From CBDAPX01 sp965198725 (lineage in GTDB: Bacteria; Pseudomonadota; Alphaproteobacteria; Rhodobacterales; Rhodobacteraceae), in contig CBDAPX010000001.1 in assembly GCA_965198725.1 (NCBI GenBank), forward strand, positions 2,852,001 to 2,916,000: a DNA stretch of 64,000 bases, given 5' to 3'. The notes beneath the pieces were generated by a model. That model ran no database searches, had not been told where the DNA came from, and saw only the letters and a list, made by a program, of their open reading frames with translations. Below, in pieces: positions 17,443 to 26,552 of the stretch (its first letter is position 1; every line of letters starts with the position of its first letter). The translations under genes and the position numbers were made by a program.

Positions 17443-18347
17443 GCCAACCGGACTGTATCGCAGCAGATTGGGGCACATCGCATTTGCGCGTCTGGTTGAT
17501 GCGCAATGATGGCAGCGTGCTGCATCGGCTGCACAGTGACAAAGGCATGGGCGGGCTTTCGCAAAATGCGTTTGAACCTGCGCTGCTTGATCTCATCGGC
17601 GGCCATATCGGCCCGCAAGCGGTGCCTGTCGTCATCTGTGGCATGGCCGGATCGCGGCAAGGCTGGGCCGAGGCACCCTATGCTACCGCCCCCTGCGCCC
17701 CGCCAAACCTGTCGCACGCCACGCGTGTCGCGACGCGGGACAACCGGCTGCATGTCTTCATCCTGCCCGGCGTCAAGCAAACCAAACCCGCCGATGTAAT
17801 GCGCGGCGAAGAGACCCAACTGGCGGGTTTTCAGGCGCTCAATCCGCAATTTGACGGCGTTGTGTGCCTGCCCGGCACCCATTGCAAATGGGTCCGGATG
17901 AGCGCGGGCGAGATTGTCGGCTTTCAGACATTCATGACGGGTGAGCTGTTTTCGCTGATCAGTCAGCGGTCGGTTCTGCAGCATTCCATTGCCGAGAATG
18001 GTTGGGATGAGACCGCCTTTGGAGAGGCTCTCGATGACGCCATGGCACGGCCATCTGCTTTGGCGTCGAAACTGTTTTCTTTGCGCGCCGAGGGGTTGTT
18101 GAACGACCTGTCGCCCGTTGCGGCACGCGCCCGGCTGTCGGGCCTTTTGATCGGCGTCGAAATGGCTGCGGCGAAACCCTATTGGCTGGGCCAGCAGATT
18201 GCGATCGTCGGTGCGCATGCGCTGGCATCCGCCTATGAAACCGCTTTGACCGCGCAAGGCGCGCCGGTGATCCGCACGGATGCAGAACGGATGACGCTTG
18301 AAGGACTGAAAGCCGCCTATACCGCGTTAAAGGAAACCCAGACATGA
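17439..18347 (+). CDS. dgoK: 2-dehydro-3-deoxygalactonokinase DgoK
   Basis: A 302-residue cytoplasmic kinase that phosphorylates 2-keto-3-deoxy-galactonate. The N-terminal ADWGTSHLRVWL matches the phosphate-binding start of the DgoK family. The conserved GMAGSRQGW, MRGEETQLAGF, CLPGTHCKWV and FMTGELFSL blocks follow in order, and the length is normal. It overlaps the SDR gene and dgoA by 4 bp each (ATGA). Confidence 0.93.
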   Translation: MSQPDCIAADWGTSHLRVWLMRNDGSVLHRLHSDKGMGGLSQNAFEPALLDLIGGHIGPQAVPVVICGMAGSRQGWAEAPYATAPCAPPNLSHATRVATRDNRLHVFILPGVKQTKPADVMRGEETQLAGFQALNPQFDGVVCLPGTHCKWVRMSAGEIVGFQTFMTGELFSLISQRSVLQHSIAENGWDETAFGEALDDAMARPSALASKLFSLRAEGLLNDLSPVAARARLSGLLIGVEMAAAKPYWLGQQIAIVGAHALASAYETALTAQGAPVIRTDAERMTLEGLKAAYTALKETQT

Positions 18348-18949
18348 CACGCCCCCTGATCGCGATCCTGCGTGGTATCACGCCGGATGAAGCTGTGCCT
18401 GCGCTTGAAGCGTTAATCGCATCGGGTATCACCCAGATAGAAGTGCCATTGAATTCCCCTGAACCAATGACCAGCATCGCGCGCATGGTTGAGGCCGCGG
18501 GCACGCGTGCAACTGTTGGCGCAGGCACGGTTCTGACCACCAAGGCCGTTGCGGAACTGTCCGGTATCGGCGCTCGAATGGTGGTGTCACCCGATTGCAA
18601 TCCGGATGTCATTGCCGCGACCAAAGCCAAAGGCATGCTGTCCTACCCGGGCGTTTTCAGCCCCACGGAATGCTTTGCGGGGCTGCGTTCCGGCGCGGAT
18701 GGATTAAAGATCTTTCCGGCGTTCCTCATGGGGCCAAAGGGGTTTTCCGCTGTGAAGGCTGTGCTGCCAGCGGACTGTCAGGTCTTCGCAGTGGGCGGTG
18801 TCGGTCCAGACAATTTCAAGGACTGGCTGGACGCCGGTATCAGTGGCTTTGGCATTGGCACCGCGCTTTACAAGTCGGGCTTTTCCACGGACGAGATCGC
18901 AAAACGCGCGGCGGATATTGTCGCATCTTACGACGCGGCTGTGGCATGA
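18344..18949 (+). CDS. dgoA: 2-dehydro-3-deoxy-6-phosphogalactonate aldolase DgoA
   Basis: A 201-residue class I aldolase of the KDPG/KDPGal family that splits KDPGal to pyruvate and glyceraldehyde 3-phosphate. Schiff-base Lys122 lies in GADGLKIFPA, and Glu33 in IEVPLNSP is the general acid/base. The spacing between them matches E. coli DgoA. The NSP motif after Glu33 is typical of the galactonate rather than the gluconate branch. The stop overlaps the lactonase start. Confidence 0.93.
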   Translation: MTRPLIAILRGITPDEAVPALEALIASGITQIEVPLNSPEPMTSIARMVEAAGTRATVGAGTVLTTKAVAELSGIGARMVVSPDCNPDVIAATKAKGMLSYPGVFSPTECFAGLRSGADGLKIFPAFLMGPKGFSAVKAVLPADCQVFAVGGVGPDNFKDWLDAGISGFGIGTALYKSGFSTDEIAKRAADIVASYDAAVA

Positions 18950-19788
18950 CTGAGGTTCTGGACGACACTCGGTGTCAGCTGGGCGAAGGTCCGCTTTGGC
19001 ACCCAACGCGGCAACAGCTTTTCTGGTTCGATATTCTGGGCAAAGAACTGCGCACAACCGTGGATGGTGCGGCTCAGGTCTGGTCGTTTGACGAACATGT
19101 GTCCGCAGCGGGCTGGCTGAACGACGACCAGTTGTTGATCGCCAGCGAAAGCGGGCTGCATCAATTCGACATCGGTACCGGCAAGCGCGACCTCGTTGCG
19201 GCGATGGAAGCAGACAATCCGATCACACGCTCAAACGACGGGCGTGCTGATCCCTATGGTGGGTTCTGGATCGGGACGATGGGCAAATCGGCGGAAAAGA
19301 AGGCCGGCGCGATTTGTCGGTATTATCGGGGTGAGTTGCGGCAACTTTTTGACGGGATTACCATCAGCAACGCCATCTGTTTTTCACCCGACGGGTTGAC
19401 CGCCTATTCAACCGACACGATGACCGGCCGGGTCCTGCATCATCGGCTGGATGAGGCCACAGGATGGCCCGCTGGCGATCCGGAGGTTTTTCTGGACCTG
19501 CGCGAAGCGCCCGGTGCCCCGGATGGGGCCGTTGTTGATGCCGAGGGCAATTTCTGGAACGCCCAATGGGGCGGATCGCGTGTGGCCTGTTACGATCCCG
19601 AGGGTGTTTTCCTGCATGCGGTAGATGTCCCTGCCCTGCAAGTGACATGCCCCGCTTTCGGCGGACCGGAATTGACGACGCTGTACGTCACATCTGCGGC
19701 GGACGGATTGGACGATCCAGATGCCGGCAAAACCTTTTTCACTGAAACCAGCGTGCGCGGTCAGGCCGAGCACCGTGTGATCCTGTAG
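18946..19788 (+). CDS. SMP-30/gluconolactonase-family lactonase, probable galactonolactonase
   Basis: A 280-residue six-bladed beta-propeller. Likely metal ligands are the Glu of LGEGPLWH, the Asn-Asp of SNDGRADPYGGFWIG and the Asp of GAPDGAVVDAEGNFW. It would hydrolyse the galactonolactone made by the SDR enzyme, completing galactose to galactonate. The start at 18946 overlaps the dgoA stop (ATGA); the long upstream extension of the frame is antiparallel coding noise. The beta-galactosidase starts 7 bp downstream. Confidence 0.88.
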   Translation: MTEVLDDTRCQLGEGPLWHPTRQQLFWFDILGKELRTTVDGAAQVWSFDEHVSAAGWLNDDQLLIASESGLHQFDIGTGKRDLVAAMEADNPITRSNDGRADPYGGFWIGTMGKSAEKKAGAICRYYRGELRQLFDGITISNAICFSPDGLTAYSTDTMTGRVLHHRLDEATGWPAGDPEVFLDLREAPGAPDGAVVDAEGNFWNAQWGGSRVACYDPEGVFLHAVDVPALQVTCPAFGGPELTTLYVTSAADGLDDPDAGKTFFTETSVRGQAEHRVIL

Positions 19789-19795
19789 GACATCC

Positions 19796-21697
19796 ATGAA
19801 ACGTACACTTGGCACGTGTTATTACCCGGAACACTGGGACGAAAGCCTGTGGGCCGAGGACGCCCGCCGTATGGCAGAGGCGGGTTTGACATGGGTTCGG
19901 ATCGGCGAATTCAGCTGGTCCGTGATTGAGCCCACCCCGGGCGATCTGCGCTGGGATTGGCTCGACCGGGCAATCGAAACGTTGGGAGCAGCCGGGTTGC
20001 GCGTGGTCTTGGGGACGCCGACCGCGACACCGCCCCGTTGGATGGTGACGCGGCACCCTGACATGCTGGCGGTTGATGTCGACGGGCGACCGCGAAAATT
20101 CGGGTCCCGACGCCATTACTGTTTCAGCCACCAAGGCTATCTGGACGAATGCCGCCGGATCGTCCGCCTGATGGCCGAACGCTATGGCCGCAACCCGCAT
20201 GTCGCGGCCTGGCAAACCGATAATGAATACAGTTGCCACGACACGGTCCTGTCTTATTCGGATGCCGCACGCCATGGCTTTCGCGATTGGCTGGCGCAGA
20301 AATACCAATCGCCGGACGCCTTGAACCGCGCTTGGGGCAATGTGTTCTGGTCGATGGAATATGCCAGCTTTGACGAGATTGATCTGCCGAACCTGACCGT
20401 TACGGAACCCAACCCGGCACACAGTCTCGATTTCCGTCGCTATGCCTCGGATCAGGTTGTGCTGTTCAACCGGGCGCAGACGGACATCATTCGCGCCCAT
20501 TCGGAGGCGCCGATTGCCCATAACTATATGGGCCAAGTTACGGATTTCGACCATTTCAAGGTGGGCGATGATCTGGAGATTGCCAGTTGGGACAGCTATC
20601 CGCTTGGGTTTTTGGAAGACCGCGTTGCGACATCCGAAGACAATAAACGTCACTATGCCCGCCAAGGCGATCCCGACTTTCAGGCGTTTCACCACGACCT
20701 TTACCGGTCTGTGGGCAAAGGCCGTTGGTGGGTCATGGAACAACAATCCGGCCCGGTGAACTGGGCCCCTTACAACCCCGCACCGCTTCCCGGCATGGTC
20801 CGACTTTGGACATGGGAGGCGTTTGCCCATGGTGCCGAGGCAGTGTGCTATTTCCGCTGGCGCCAAGCGCCTTTTGCACAAGAGCAAATGCACGCGGGCC
20901 TTTTGCGCCCAGACAGCGTTGACGCCCCTGCCATTCACGAAGCGCGCCAGGTTTTTGCCGAGATGGCAGAGGCACCAGACGTCTCTGTGCCCCAAGCGCC
21001 GGTCGGTTTGATCTTTGACTATGACGCGGATTTTGCGTGGACGGTTCTGCCGCACGGTGACGGTCTCAGCTATTTCGGGCTGGTCTTTGACACCTATCGG
21101 GCACTGCGGCGCTGTGGCTTGTCGGTGGACATCCTGCGGTCTGACACGCGGGGTTTTGCAGGCTACAAGGCGGTATTTGCGTCGGGCATGATGCATATGC
21201 CCGATGACTTGAAAGACGCCTTACGCCAAAGCGATGCTCTGGCGGTGCTTGGCCCGCGCAGCGCGGCTCGGGACGCTCAGATAACCATTCCGACACCGCT
21301 ACCGCCGTCCCTGCCCGGTCTCGATGTGACGGTGTCACGGGTGGAAAGCCTGCGCCCGGATACACCCATGCCTCTGTCCGAAAACGGCGCCGTGACGGGC
21401 TATCGTGAAGAGCTTGATGGAACGGCCACACCGATCATGACGCTGCAATCGGGTGAACCGCTCGCCATGCGCGATAACGGCATGATTTACGTCGGCGGAT
21501 GGCTGGACGCAGAGGGCATGGATCGTCTTGTTGAAATCGTGTGTGCGCGCGCAGGACTACCATTTGCAGCTTTGCCAGCGGGTCTGCGGTGTCGCGACAC
21601 GGAAACCGAACGTTTCTGGTTTAACTACAACCCCTATGAGGTTGAAACAGAACACGGAACCGTTCCAGCCGCCGGCGTTTTAAGGCGGCTTTTGTAG
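19796..21697 (+). CDS. GH42 beta-galactosidase
   Basis: A 633-residue enzyme of family 42. It starts with the family hallmark YYPEHW, followed by the TIM barrel. The acid/base Glu144 lies in WQTDNEYSCHDT and the nucleophile Glu315 in WVMEQQSGPVNW. A trimerisation domain (about 400-550) and a C-terminal beta domain follow, and the length is slightly below the usual 650-700. There is no signal peptide, so imported beta-galactosides are cut in the cytoplasm. It is the last gene of the operon, convergent with the MCE operon with only 3 bp between the stop codons. Confidence 0.92.
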   Translation: MKRTLGTCYYPEHWDESLWAEDARRMAEAGLTWVRIGEFSWSVIEPTPGDLRWDWLDRAIETLGAAGLRVVLGTPTATPPRWMVTRHPDMLAVDVDGRPRKFGSRRHYCFSHQGYLDECRRIVRLMAERYGRNPHVAAWQTDNEYSCHDTVLSYSDAARHGFRDWLAQKYQSPDALNRAWGNVFWSMEYASFDEIDLPNLTVTEPNPAHSLDFRRYASDQVVLFNRAQTDIIRAHSEAPIAHNYMGQVTDFDHFKVGDDLEIASWDSYPLGFLEDRVATSEDNKRHYARQGDPDFQAFHHDLYRSVGKGRWWVMEQQSGPVNWAPYNPAPLPGMVRLWTWEAFAHGAEAVCYFRWRQAPFAQEQMHAGLLRPDSVDAPAIHEARQVFAEMAEAPDVSVPQAPVGLIFDYDADFAWTVLPHGDGLSYFGLVFDTYRALRRCGLSVDILRSDTRGFAGYKAVFASGMMHMPDDLKDALRQSDALAVLGPRSAARDAQITIPTPLPPSLPGLDVTVSRVESLRPDTPMPLSENGAVTGYREELDGTATPIMTLQSGEPLAMRDNGMIYVGGWLDAEGMDRLVEIVCARAGLPFAALPAGLRCRDTETERFWFNYNPYEVETEHGTVPAAGVLRRLL

Positions 21698-21700
21698 GTT

Positions 21701-22339
21701 TTAGCGATCCGCGTAAATCTCGCGGACGCTCCATTCCACAGCATCCCGCATCGCGTCGCCAAGCGCCTCATCAAACGCCGTGACGATATCAAGCGCCTTT
21801 TCGGACGCGGATGGCACGCGTTCTTCGAATGAGCGCGAGGCAATGATCTGATCCAGATCTGCATCGACGATTTTGATGTTCAGCCGCACGATGACTTCAA
21901 GATATTCCGTGCCTGCCGCGTCCTCTTTGGCAAATGCTTGAAATTCGCGCAGTTCCGGGACCAGAGCATATTCTGCCCGAAGCCCAACGGCGGATCGGCC
22001 AACAGACTCCACCTTGCCGCTGTTTTCATAGCTTTCGATCAGCAAGGCCTGAACAATCAACGGGGCCCGGTCTACCCAGCGCGCGCGCGGCAGATATTGC
22101 ACCTGAAGCGGGTTGGGTTGCACCGCGATCCGATCCGTATCGACCGCCGCCGTGGCCGTCGGTTCCTCGATAACCAGCTGAGATTTGATACGCGGCAGGT
22201 TGGTGGAAAACGTGCTCTTTGGCGTTAAGGCATAAAGATCGGTTGGCGTGGCCGCAGAATTCAGTGTGGCAAAGCTTGCACAACCTGCAATCGACGTTAT
22301 CGCCAGAACCGCGCAGGCGAGAGAAAAGAAACGGTTCAT
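21701..22339 (-). CDS. PqiC-like ABC transport auxiliary lipoprotein
   Basis: A 212-residue outer-membrane-type lipoprotein. The signal peptide ends in a lipobox with Cys20 (IAGC). The ABC_trans_aux/PqiC-like fold follows (LYALTPKSTF ... LQVQYLPRARWVDRAPLIVQALLIESYENSG), and a C-terminal helical tail is present. Overlaps the MCE gene by 4 bp. By analogy with PqiC it would hold the outer-membrane end of the MCE conduit. It is the last gene of a four-gene operon (mlaE, mlaF, MCE gene, this gene). Confidence 0.85.
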   Translation of the reverse strand: MNRFFSLACAVLAITSIAGCASFATLNSAATPTDLYALTPKSTFSTNLPRIKSQLVIEEPTATAAVDTDRIAVQPNPLQVQYLPRARWVDRAPLIVQALLIESYENSGKVESVGRSAVGLRAEYALVPELREFQAFAKEDAAGTEYLEVIVRLNIKIVDADLDQIIASRSFEERVPSASEKALDIVTAFDEALGDAMRDAVEWSVREIYADR

Positions 22340-24471
22340 CGACGATACTCCGAACTATTGGTTCCAAGAAGAAAGCGTGCCGGATCTCTTTCAAGCCGGT
22401 CGACGAACCGTTCAAGATTGACAACGAGGCGACGCGCTTCTTCGGTAAATCGGTTGAACTGGGGCAAGCCGAACCTCAGGAATTCATCCACTTGCCGCTG
22501 ATTATCTGCAACCACAGAGTCGATGGTTCCCAGAAGGTTAGAGGCGGATTGTGACGCACTCAAAATCTCAGCGGAAATCGTGTCGACCTCGGTGCTGACG
22601 TTTTCAACTGTTGCCGTAAACGCTGATACGGCACCGCGAATATCGGACACCATGACATCTATGTCCTCGTTCAGGATGCGATTGACCGTGCCAAATGCGC
22701 TTTCAGCGCTGGCCAGCGTGCCCTCGGCATCGTCCATCACATTTGTGATGGAATTCAATGTTGTGTTGGCCGTGGCAAAGGTCGCAGTTGCTGCCACTAA
22801 GGCGGCGCTGCCATCGCGGGTCAGGATGTCGAGGTTATCCGTGATCCGCGTCACGTCGTTGCCGACACTGTCCACAACACGGTTTGCTGTTTGCGCGGCG
22901 GTCCGAACGTCAGACATCAGACCCGGCAGGCTTTGTTGAACAACCTCGTTGATAGTCTTGATCGCAGCACTTGCATCTGCGGTTGCCGCGTTGACATTCG
23001 CCACCATCGCAGCGCCATCGCCGGTTACCAGATCGTCAAAGCTTTGCGCGGCGTCTTCGACATAGACCATGGCCTCGTCGGCAGTTTGCAAGGTTTTGTC
23101 GAGGTTTTCCAAAGTCGTCTTGGCTTCTTGCAGACGTGCGGTGGCCTCAACCATCAACGTCCCTGCCGAAGCCGACAGCGACTGCGCCTCTGTGTTGATC
23201 GTCGCCAAAGTGGTTTCGGCTTGTGAAATCAGTGCGGGAACGGTCGTTTCCGCCATCACCCGCGCGGCGCTCAGCGTTTGGGTCGCTTCGGTCGCAAGGG
23301 GGCGACCCTGTTCATCAATAAACGATCTCGCAGAGTCAGAGGTCGCGCGGACCGACGCCATCAACTTGGTCGCTTCCACCGTCGCTTCTTCGAAATCCGC
23401 AATTGCTCTTTCCGTTTGTTGCGCCCGTTCCAGAACCGCCTGTCCGACTTCGGTGTATTTCGACATCAAGGCTGTGGCGTCGCCACCCAACGACGTAATC
23501 TGTGTTTCCAGCGCCTCTGCGGTGGTTTGCAGCTCTGCCAAGAGCTGCGGTATCTGCACTTGCGCCAGATTTTGTGCGGCTTGCAGCGTGGCCAATGTGG
23601 TCGGTTCTAACGCGGTGACGATGCTATCCACGGATGCCGCCGCCGCCGTGCCCTGCTGAACAAAAGCGGTCAGGTCGTCTTGCATTAAGGTATTGGCCGT
23701 ATCGAATGCCGTTTCTGCCGACCGCATCGTGTCGATGGCTGTGTTGACTGCCACATCAGCCCCTTGAAGCGATGTGTTTGCCGTATCCAGCGTTCGGGTC
23801 GCACTGTTGAGCGTTTGTTCAGCCACATCCGAAAGACTGTCTAACCGATTGGTAAATCCGGCAACTTCGCGTGCCGCTGTACCAAGATCACCGGACAATC
23901 CTTCAAAATCGCTGAGCACTTGATCCAACCGGCCCGAAGCAGACGACAGGTTGGACAGAACCGTCCCGACGGCGTCGCGGTTCTGTTCATTCACAACCGA
24001 CCGGATTTCTTCGAGCAATCCGATGGCTTCTTCCAGCAGTTGCGGCGCGCCTTGGAAAATGCTCTCAAGGGCGCTTCTTTTGCTTGTGATGACGGCCCCC
24101 TCTGGCAGCGTATCGGCCGCTGTCGTGCCACCGGACAAAGCAACCGTGCTGACCCCTGTGATGCCCGACGACTGCAACGTAGCCACGGTATCGGTCTTCA
24201 CAGGCGTATCCGATTGAACCTCTAACTGAACCCGTACTTTCGACGGATCGTCGCTGTCCAAATTCAAGTCGGAAACCTGTCCGACCGGCAGGCCGTTATA
24301 GCGGACGCTGGATGACACGCTCAGACCAGAGACATCATCAAACAGCACGTCGTAATAGGCATATTGGCGATCCACATCGACCTTTGCCAGCCACAGCACC
24401 AACGCAAGACCCGCGACGATCCCAACAAGGGTAAAGACACCGATCAGAACATAATTGGCACGGGTTTCCAT
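22336..24471 (-). CDS. Long MCE-domain (MlaD-like) lipid transport protein
   Basis: A 711-residue protein anchored by one membrane segment (about residues 8-28). One MCE domain follows (about 38-115, with FDDVSGLSVSSSVRYNGLPVGQV), then about 550 residues of Ala/Thr/Ser-rich helix with repeated patterns such as LDTANTSLQGADVAV and TANTTLNSITNVMDDAEGTL. MlaD of E. coli is under 200 residues, so this is a long version whose helical tail could form a coiled barrel across the periplasm, as in other long MCE proteins. The gene lies 15 bp behind mlaF. Substrates are presumably phospholipids. Confidence 0.85.
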   Translation of the reverse strand: METRANYVLIGVFTLVGIVAGLALVLWLAKVDVDRQYAYYDVLFDDVSGLSVSSSVRYNGLPVGQVSDLNLDSDDPSKVRVQLEVQSDTPVKTDTVATLQSSGITGVSTVALSGGTTAADTLPEGAVITSKRSALESIFQGAPQLLEEAIGLLEEIRSVVNEQNRDAVGTVLSNLSSASGRLDQVLSDFEGLSGDLGTAAREVAGFTNRLDSLSDVAEQTLNSATRTLDTANTSLQGADVAVNTAIDTMRSAETAFDTANTLMQDDLTAFVQQGTAAAASVDSIVTALEPTTLATLQAAQNLAQVQIPQLLAELQTTAEALETQITSLGGDATALMSKYTEVGQAVLERAQQTERAIADFEEATVEATKLMASVRATSDSARSFIDEQGRPLATEATQTLSAARVMAETTVPALISQAETTLATINTEAQSLSASAGTLMVEATARLQEAKTTLENLDKTLQTADEAMVYVEDAAQSFDDLVTGDGAAMVANVNAATADASAAIKTINEVVQQSLPGLMSDVRTAAQTANRVVDSVGNDVTRITDNLDILTRDGSAALVAATATFATANTTLNSITNVMDDAEGTLASAESAFGTVNRILNEDIDVMVSDIRGAVSAFTATVENVSTEVDTISAEILSASQSASNLLGTIDSVVADNQRQVDEFLRFGLPQFNRFTEEARRLVVNLERFVDRLERDPARFLLGTNSSEYRR

Positions 24472-24486
24472 AACGTCCTCTTTTGC

Positions 24487-25290
24487 CTAGGTCTGAGCGG
24501 CACGCGCGCGCGGCCCGGTGAAATAATCTTGTACCCAAGGGTGGTCGACCTTCGTCATATCTTCGATTGGTCCGGTTACCAAGACGCGCTTTTCCGCGAG
24601 AACCGCAATCCGGTCACAGATGGCGTATAAACTGTCCAAGTCATGGGTGACCATAAAGACGGTGAGGCCCAGTGCATTTTGCAACTCCTTGATCAGATCG
24701 TCATAGGCCGCGGCCCCAATCGGGTCGAGCCCCGCCGTGGGTTCATCAAGAAACACAATGGCAGGATCCAGCGACAGCACCCGCGCCAACGCGGCCCGTT
24801 TTTTCATGCCGCCGGACAATTCTGATGGAAACTTTCCACAAGCCAATGCGGGCAAGCCCACCAAGCTGATTTTCAACTCGCCAACGGCTTTCATCCATGC
24901 GTCGCTCATTTTGAGGTGTTCACGCATCGGTGCCATGACGTTTTGCAGTACGGTTAGCGACGAAAAGAGCGCACCATCCTGGAACGCCACGCCCCAACGT
25001 CTTTCGACCCGGCGCCGCTCCTCTTCGCTGCCGTTCAGGACATCCACACCCAGCACGCTGATTGATCCGCGTGCGGGGCGGTTCAGCCCGACAATCGTGC
25101 GCAGCAAAACCGATTTGCCCGTGCCCGATCCGCCCACAACGCCCAACACCTCTCCGCGATAAACATCCAGATCGAGACCGTCATGTACAACTTGTGTCCC
25201 GAACTGGTTCACCAAGCCGCGCACCTGAATGATCGCATCTCGCTCCCCGGCCTGTGCCGTGTCACTGCTCTGTGTGTCAGTCAAAGTCAA
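24487..25290 (-). CDS. mlaF: MCE transporter ATPase (MlaF-like)
   Basis: A 267-residue ATPase. Walker A GGSGTGKS is at 53-60, the signature is LSGGMKKRAALARVL, Walker B is IVFLDEPTAGLDP, and the switch His is in VTHDLDSL. No ATG fits. A TTG at 25290 overlaps the mlaE stop (TTGA) and has GGAG eight bases upstream, so I take that; a second TTG six bases on (25284) is the alternative. The upstream extension of the frame to 25551 is the antisense-free part of mlaE in another frame and is not coding. Confidence 0.88.
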   Translation of the reverse strand: MTLTDTQSSDTAQAGERDAIIQVRGLVNQFGTQVVHDGLDLDVYRGEVLGVVGGSGTGKSVLLRTIVGLNRPARGSISVLGVDVLNGSEEERRRVERRWGVAFQDGALFSSLTVLQNVMAPMREHLKMSDAWMKAVGELKISLVGLPALACGKFPSELSGGMKKRAALARVLSLDPAIVFLDEPTAGLDPIGAAAYDDLIKELQNALGLTVFMVTHDLDSLYAICDRIAVLAEKRVLVTGPIEDMTKVDHPWVQDYFTGPRARAAQT

Positions 25291-26411
25291 ACGCCCAGCT
25301 CCGAAAAGAAGATGGAAAACAACGCATCGATTGCAATGACAAGAAAAATGGACTGAACCACCGAAGCTGTTGTGCGTTGCCCAACACTGGCCGCTGAGCC
25401 GCCGACAAGCATGGCCTGTCGGCAGGCAACAACCGATATGACGACGGCAAAGAACGGTGCCTTGATCAAACCAACCAACAAGTTCCAGACATCGGTATTG
25501 TCCTGAAGCCGGGTCAGGAACAAATTGGGGCTGACGCCCAGTTCGATCCAACTCATCAACATACCACCAAAGAGACCGGCAAAATTCGCGATGAGGCCAA
25601 GGATCGGCAGCATGATCAACAGAGCCAAAAGCCGGGGCAGGACAAGAACCTCAATCGGGTCGAGCCCAAGCGTCTGCATCGCGTCGATCTCTTCTTGCAC
25701 CTTCATCGACCCAATCGCAGCGGTAAAGGCCGATCCTGATCGGCCCGCCACGATGATGGCAGTCAACATGATGCCCAATTCGCGCAAAACCGAAATCGAG
25801 ATCAACTCGACGACATACACCTCTGCCCCGAATTGCTGTAACTGGGCCGCCCCCTGAAAGGCGAGCACGACGCCAATCAAAAATCCCATGAGGGCAACAA
25901 CAGGTACGGCGTTAAGCCCGGCCTCTTCCATCTGGCTGACCAACGAGGCCCACCTGATCCGGCGAGGCTGTAGAATGCTGCGCCCCAATCGATGCAGAAC
26001 CAGACCAAAGAACCCACAAAAAGCGGCGATGCCCTTACCGGCATCAACGACGGTTTCACCGATGTTTGAAAACCACGCGCTGACACCGTGGTCCGGTTCG
26101 GCCTGTACCTCTTCAGGGAAGAGGTTTTCTGACACTGTTTGCAACAAGGCGGCGTAATGCGTGGCGGCCCCCGTGATCTCAACCTCTGTCTGGCCGTGTT
26201 GCAGGCGGTTTTGAAGATCAATGATGGCCCATGCGCCACCTGTGTCCAAAGCTGTCAGCCCAGACATATCCAGTTCTACCGCCGCGTCTTTGACCGCGAC
26301 ACTCGACATGACTTTTTCAACAGAACCCAGGTTTTCAGTGACGAACGCCCCGCCCAAACGCAGAACAGGACGGCCGGCGGCATCGTCGAGTTTCAACGTT
26401 GGCATGTCCAT
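25287..26411 (-). CDS. mlaE: MCE transporter permease with N-terminal STAS domain (MlaE-like)
   Basis: A 374-residue protein. Residues about 3-90 form a STAS-like domain (the MlaB role, fused here). The MlaE permease follows, with RRIRWASLVSQMEEAGLNAVPVV and the conserved LRELGIMLTAIIVAGRSGSAFTAAIGSMKVQEEIDAM block, and five to six membrane segments. The ATG at 26411 is preferred over the TTG at 26426; another ATG lies six bases on. First gene of the operon. The 141-bp gap to the citryl-CoA lyase stop (26553) should hold its promoter, but no clear boxes were found. Confidence 0.9.
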   Translation of the reverse strand: MDMPTLKLDDAAGRPVLRLGGAFVTENLGSVEKVMSSVAVKDAAVELDMSGLTALDTGGAWAIIDLQNRLQHGQTEVEITGAATHYAALLQTVSENLFPEEVQAEPDHGVSAWFSNIGETVVDAGKGIAAFCGFFGLVLHRLGRSILQPRRIRWASLVSQMEEAGLNAVPVVALMGFLIGVVLAFQGAAQLQQFGAEVYVVELISISVLRELGIMLTAIIVAGRSGSAFTAAIGSMKVQEEIDAMQTLGLDPIEVLVLPRLLALLIMLPILGLIANFAGLFGGMLMSWIELGVSPNLFLTRLQDNTDVWNLLVGLIKAPFFAVVISVVACRQAMLVGGSAASVGQRTTASVVQSIFLVIAIDALFSIFFSELGV

Positions 26412-26552
26412 TCCGCGTCGTTCCAAATTGATCCGCTGGGCTCAGCCGTCACTTCACCCAAGAAAGACGCGTAATTCAAGCGATTAGAAACGGTTGCCCC
26501 TGCAACACGACAGATTGGCCGGATATTGCCCGATCTGGGTGTGGGTTTTGGC

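Noticed and set aside
22336..24200. Internal repeats in the MCE gene as a possible DNA repeat array or CRISPR
   Set aside because: The similarity is at the protein level (Ala/Thr/Ser-rich heptad-like helix) with no exact DNA repeats or regular spacers.
25291..25551. Upstream extension of the mlaF frame
   Set aside because: It lies inside mlaE in another frame, shows no ATPase homology before about 25284, and a TTG with a ribosome-binding site at 25290 explains the start.
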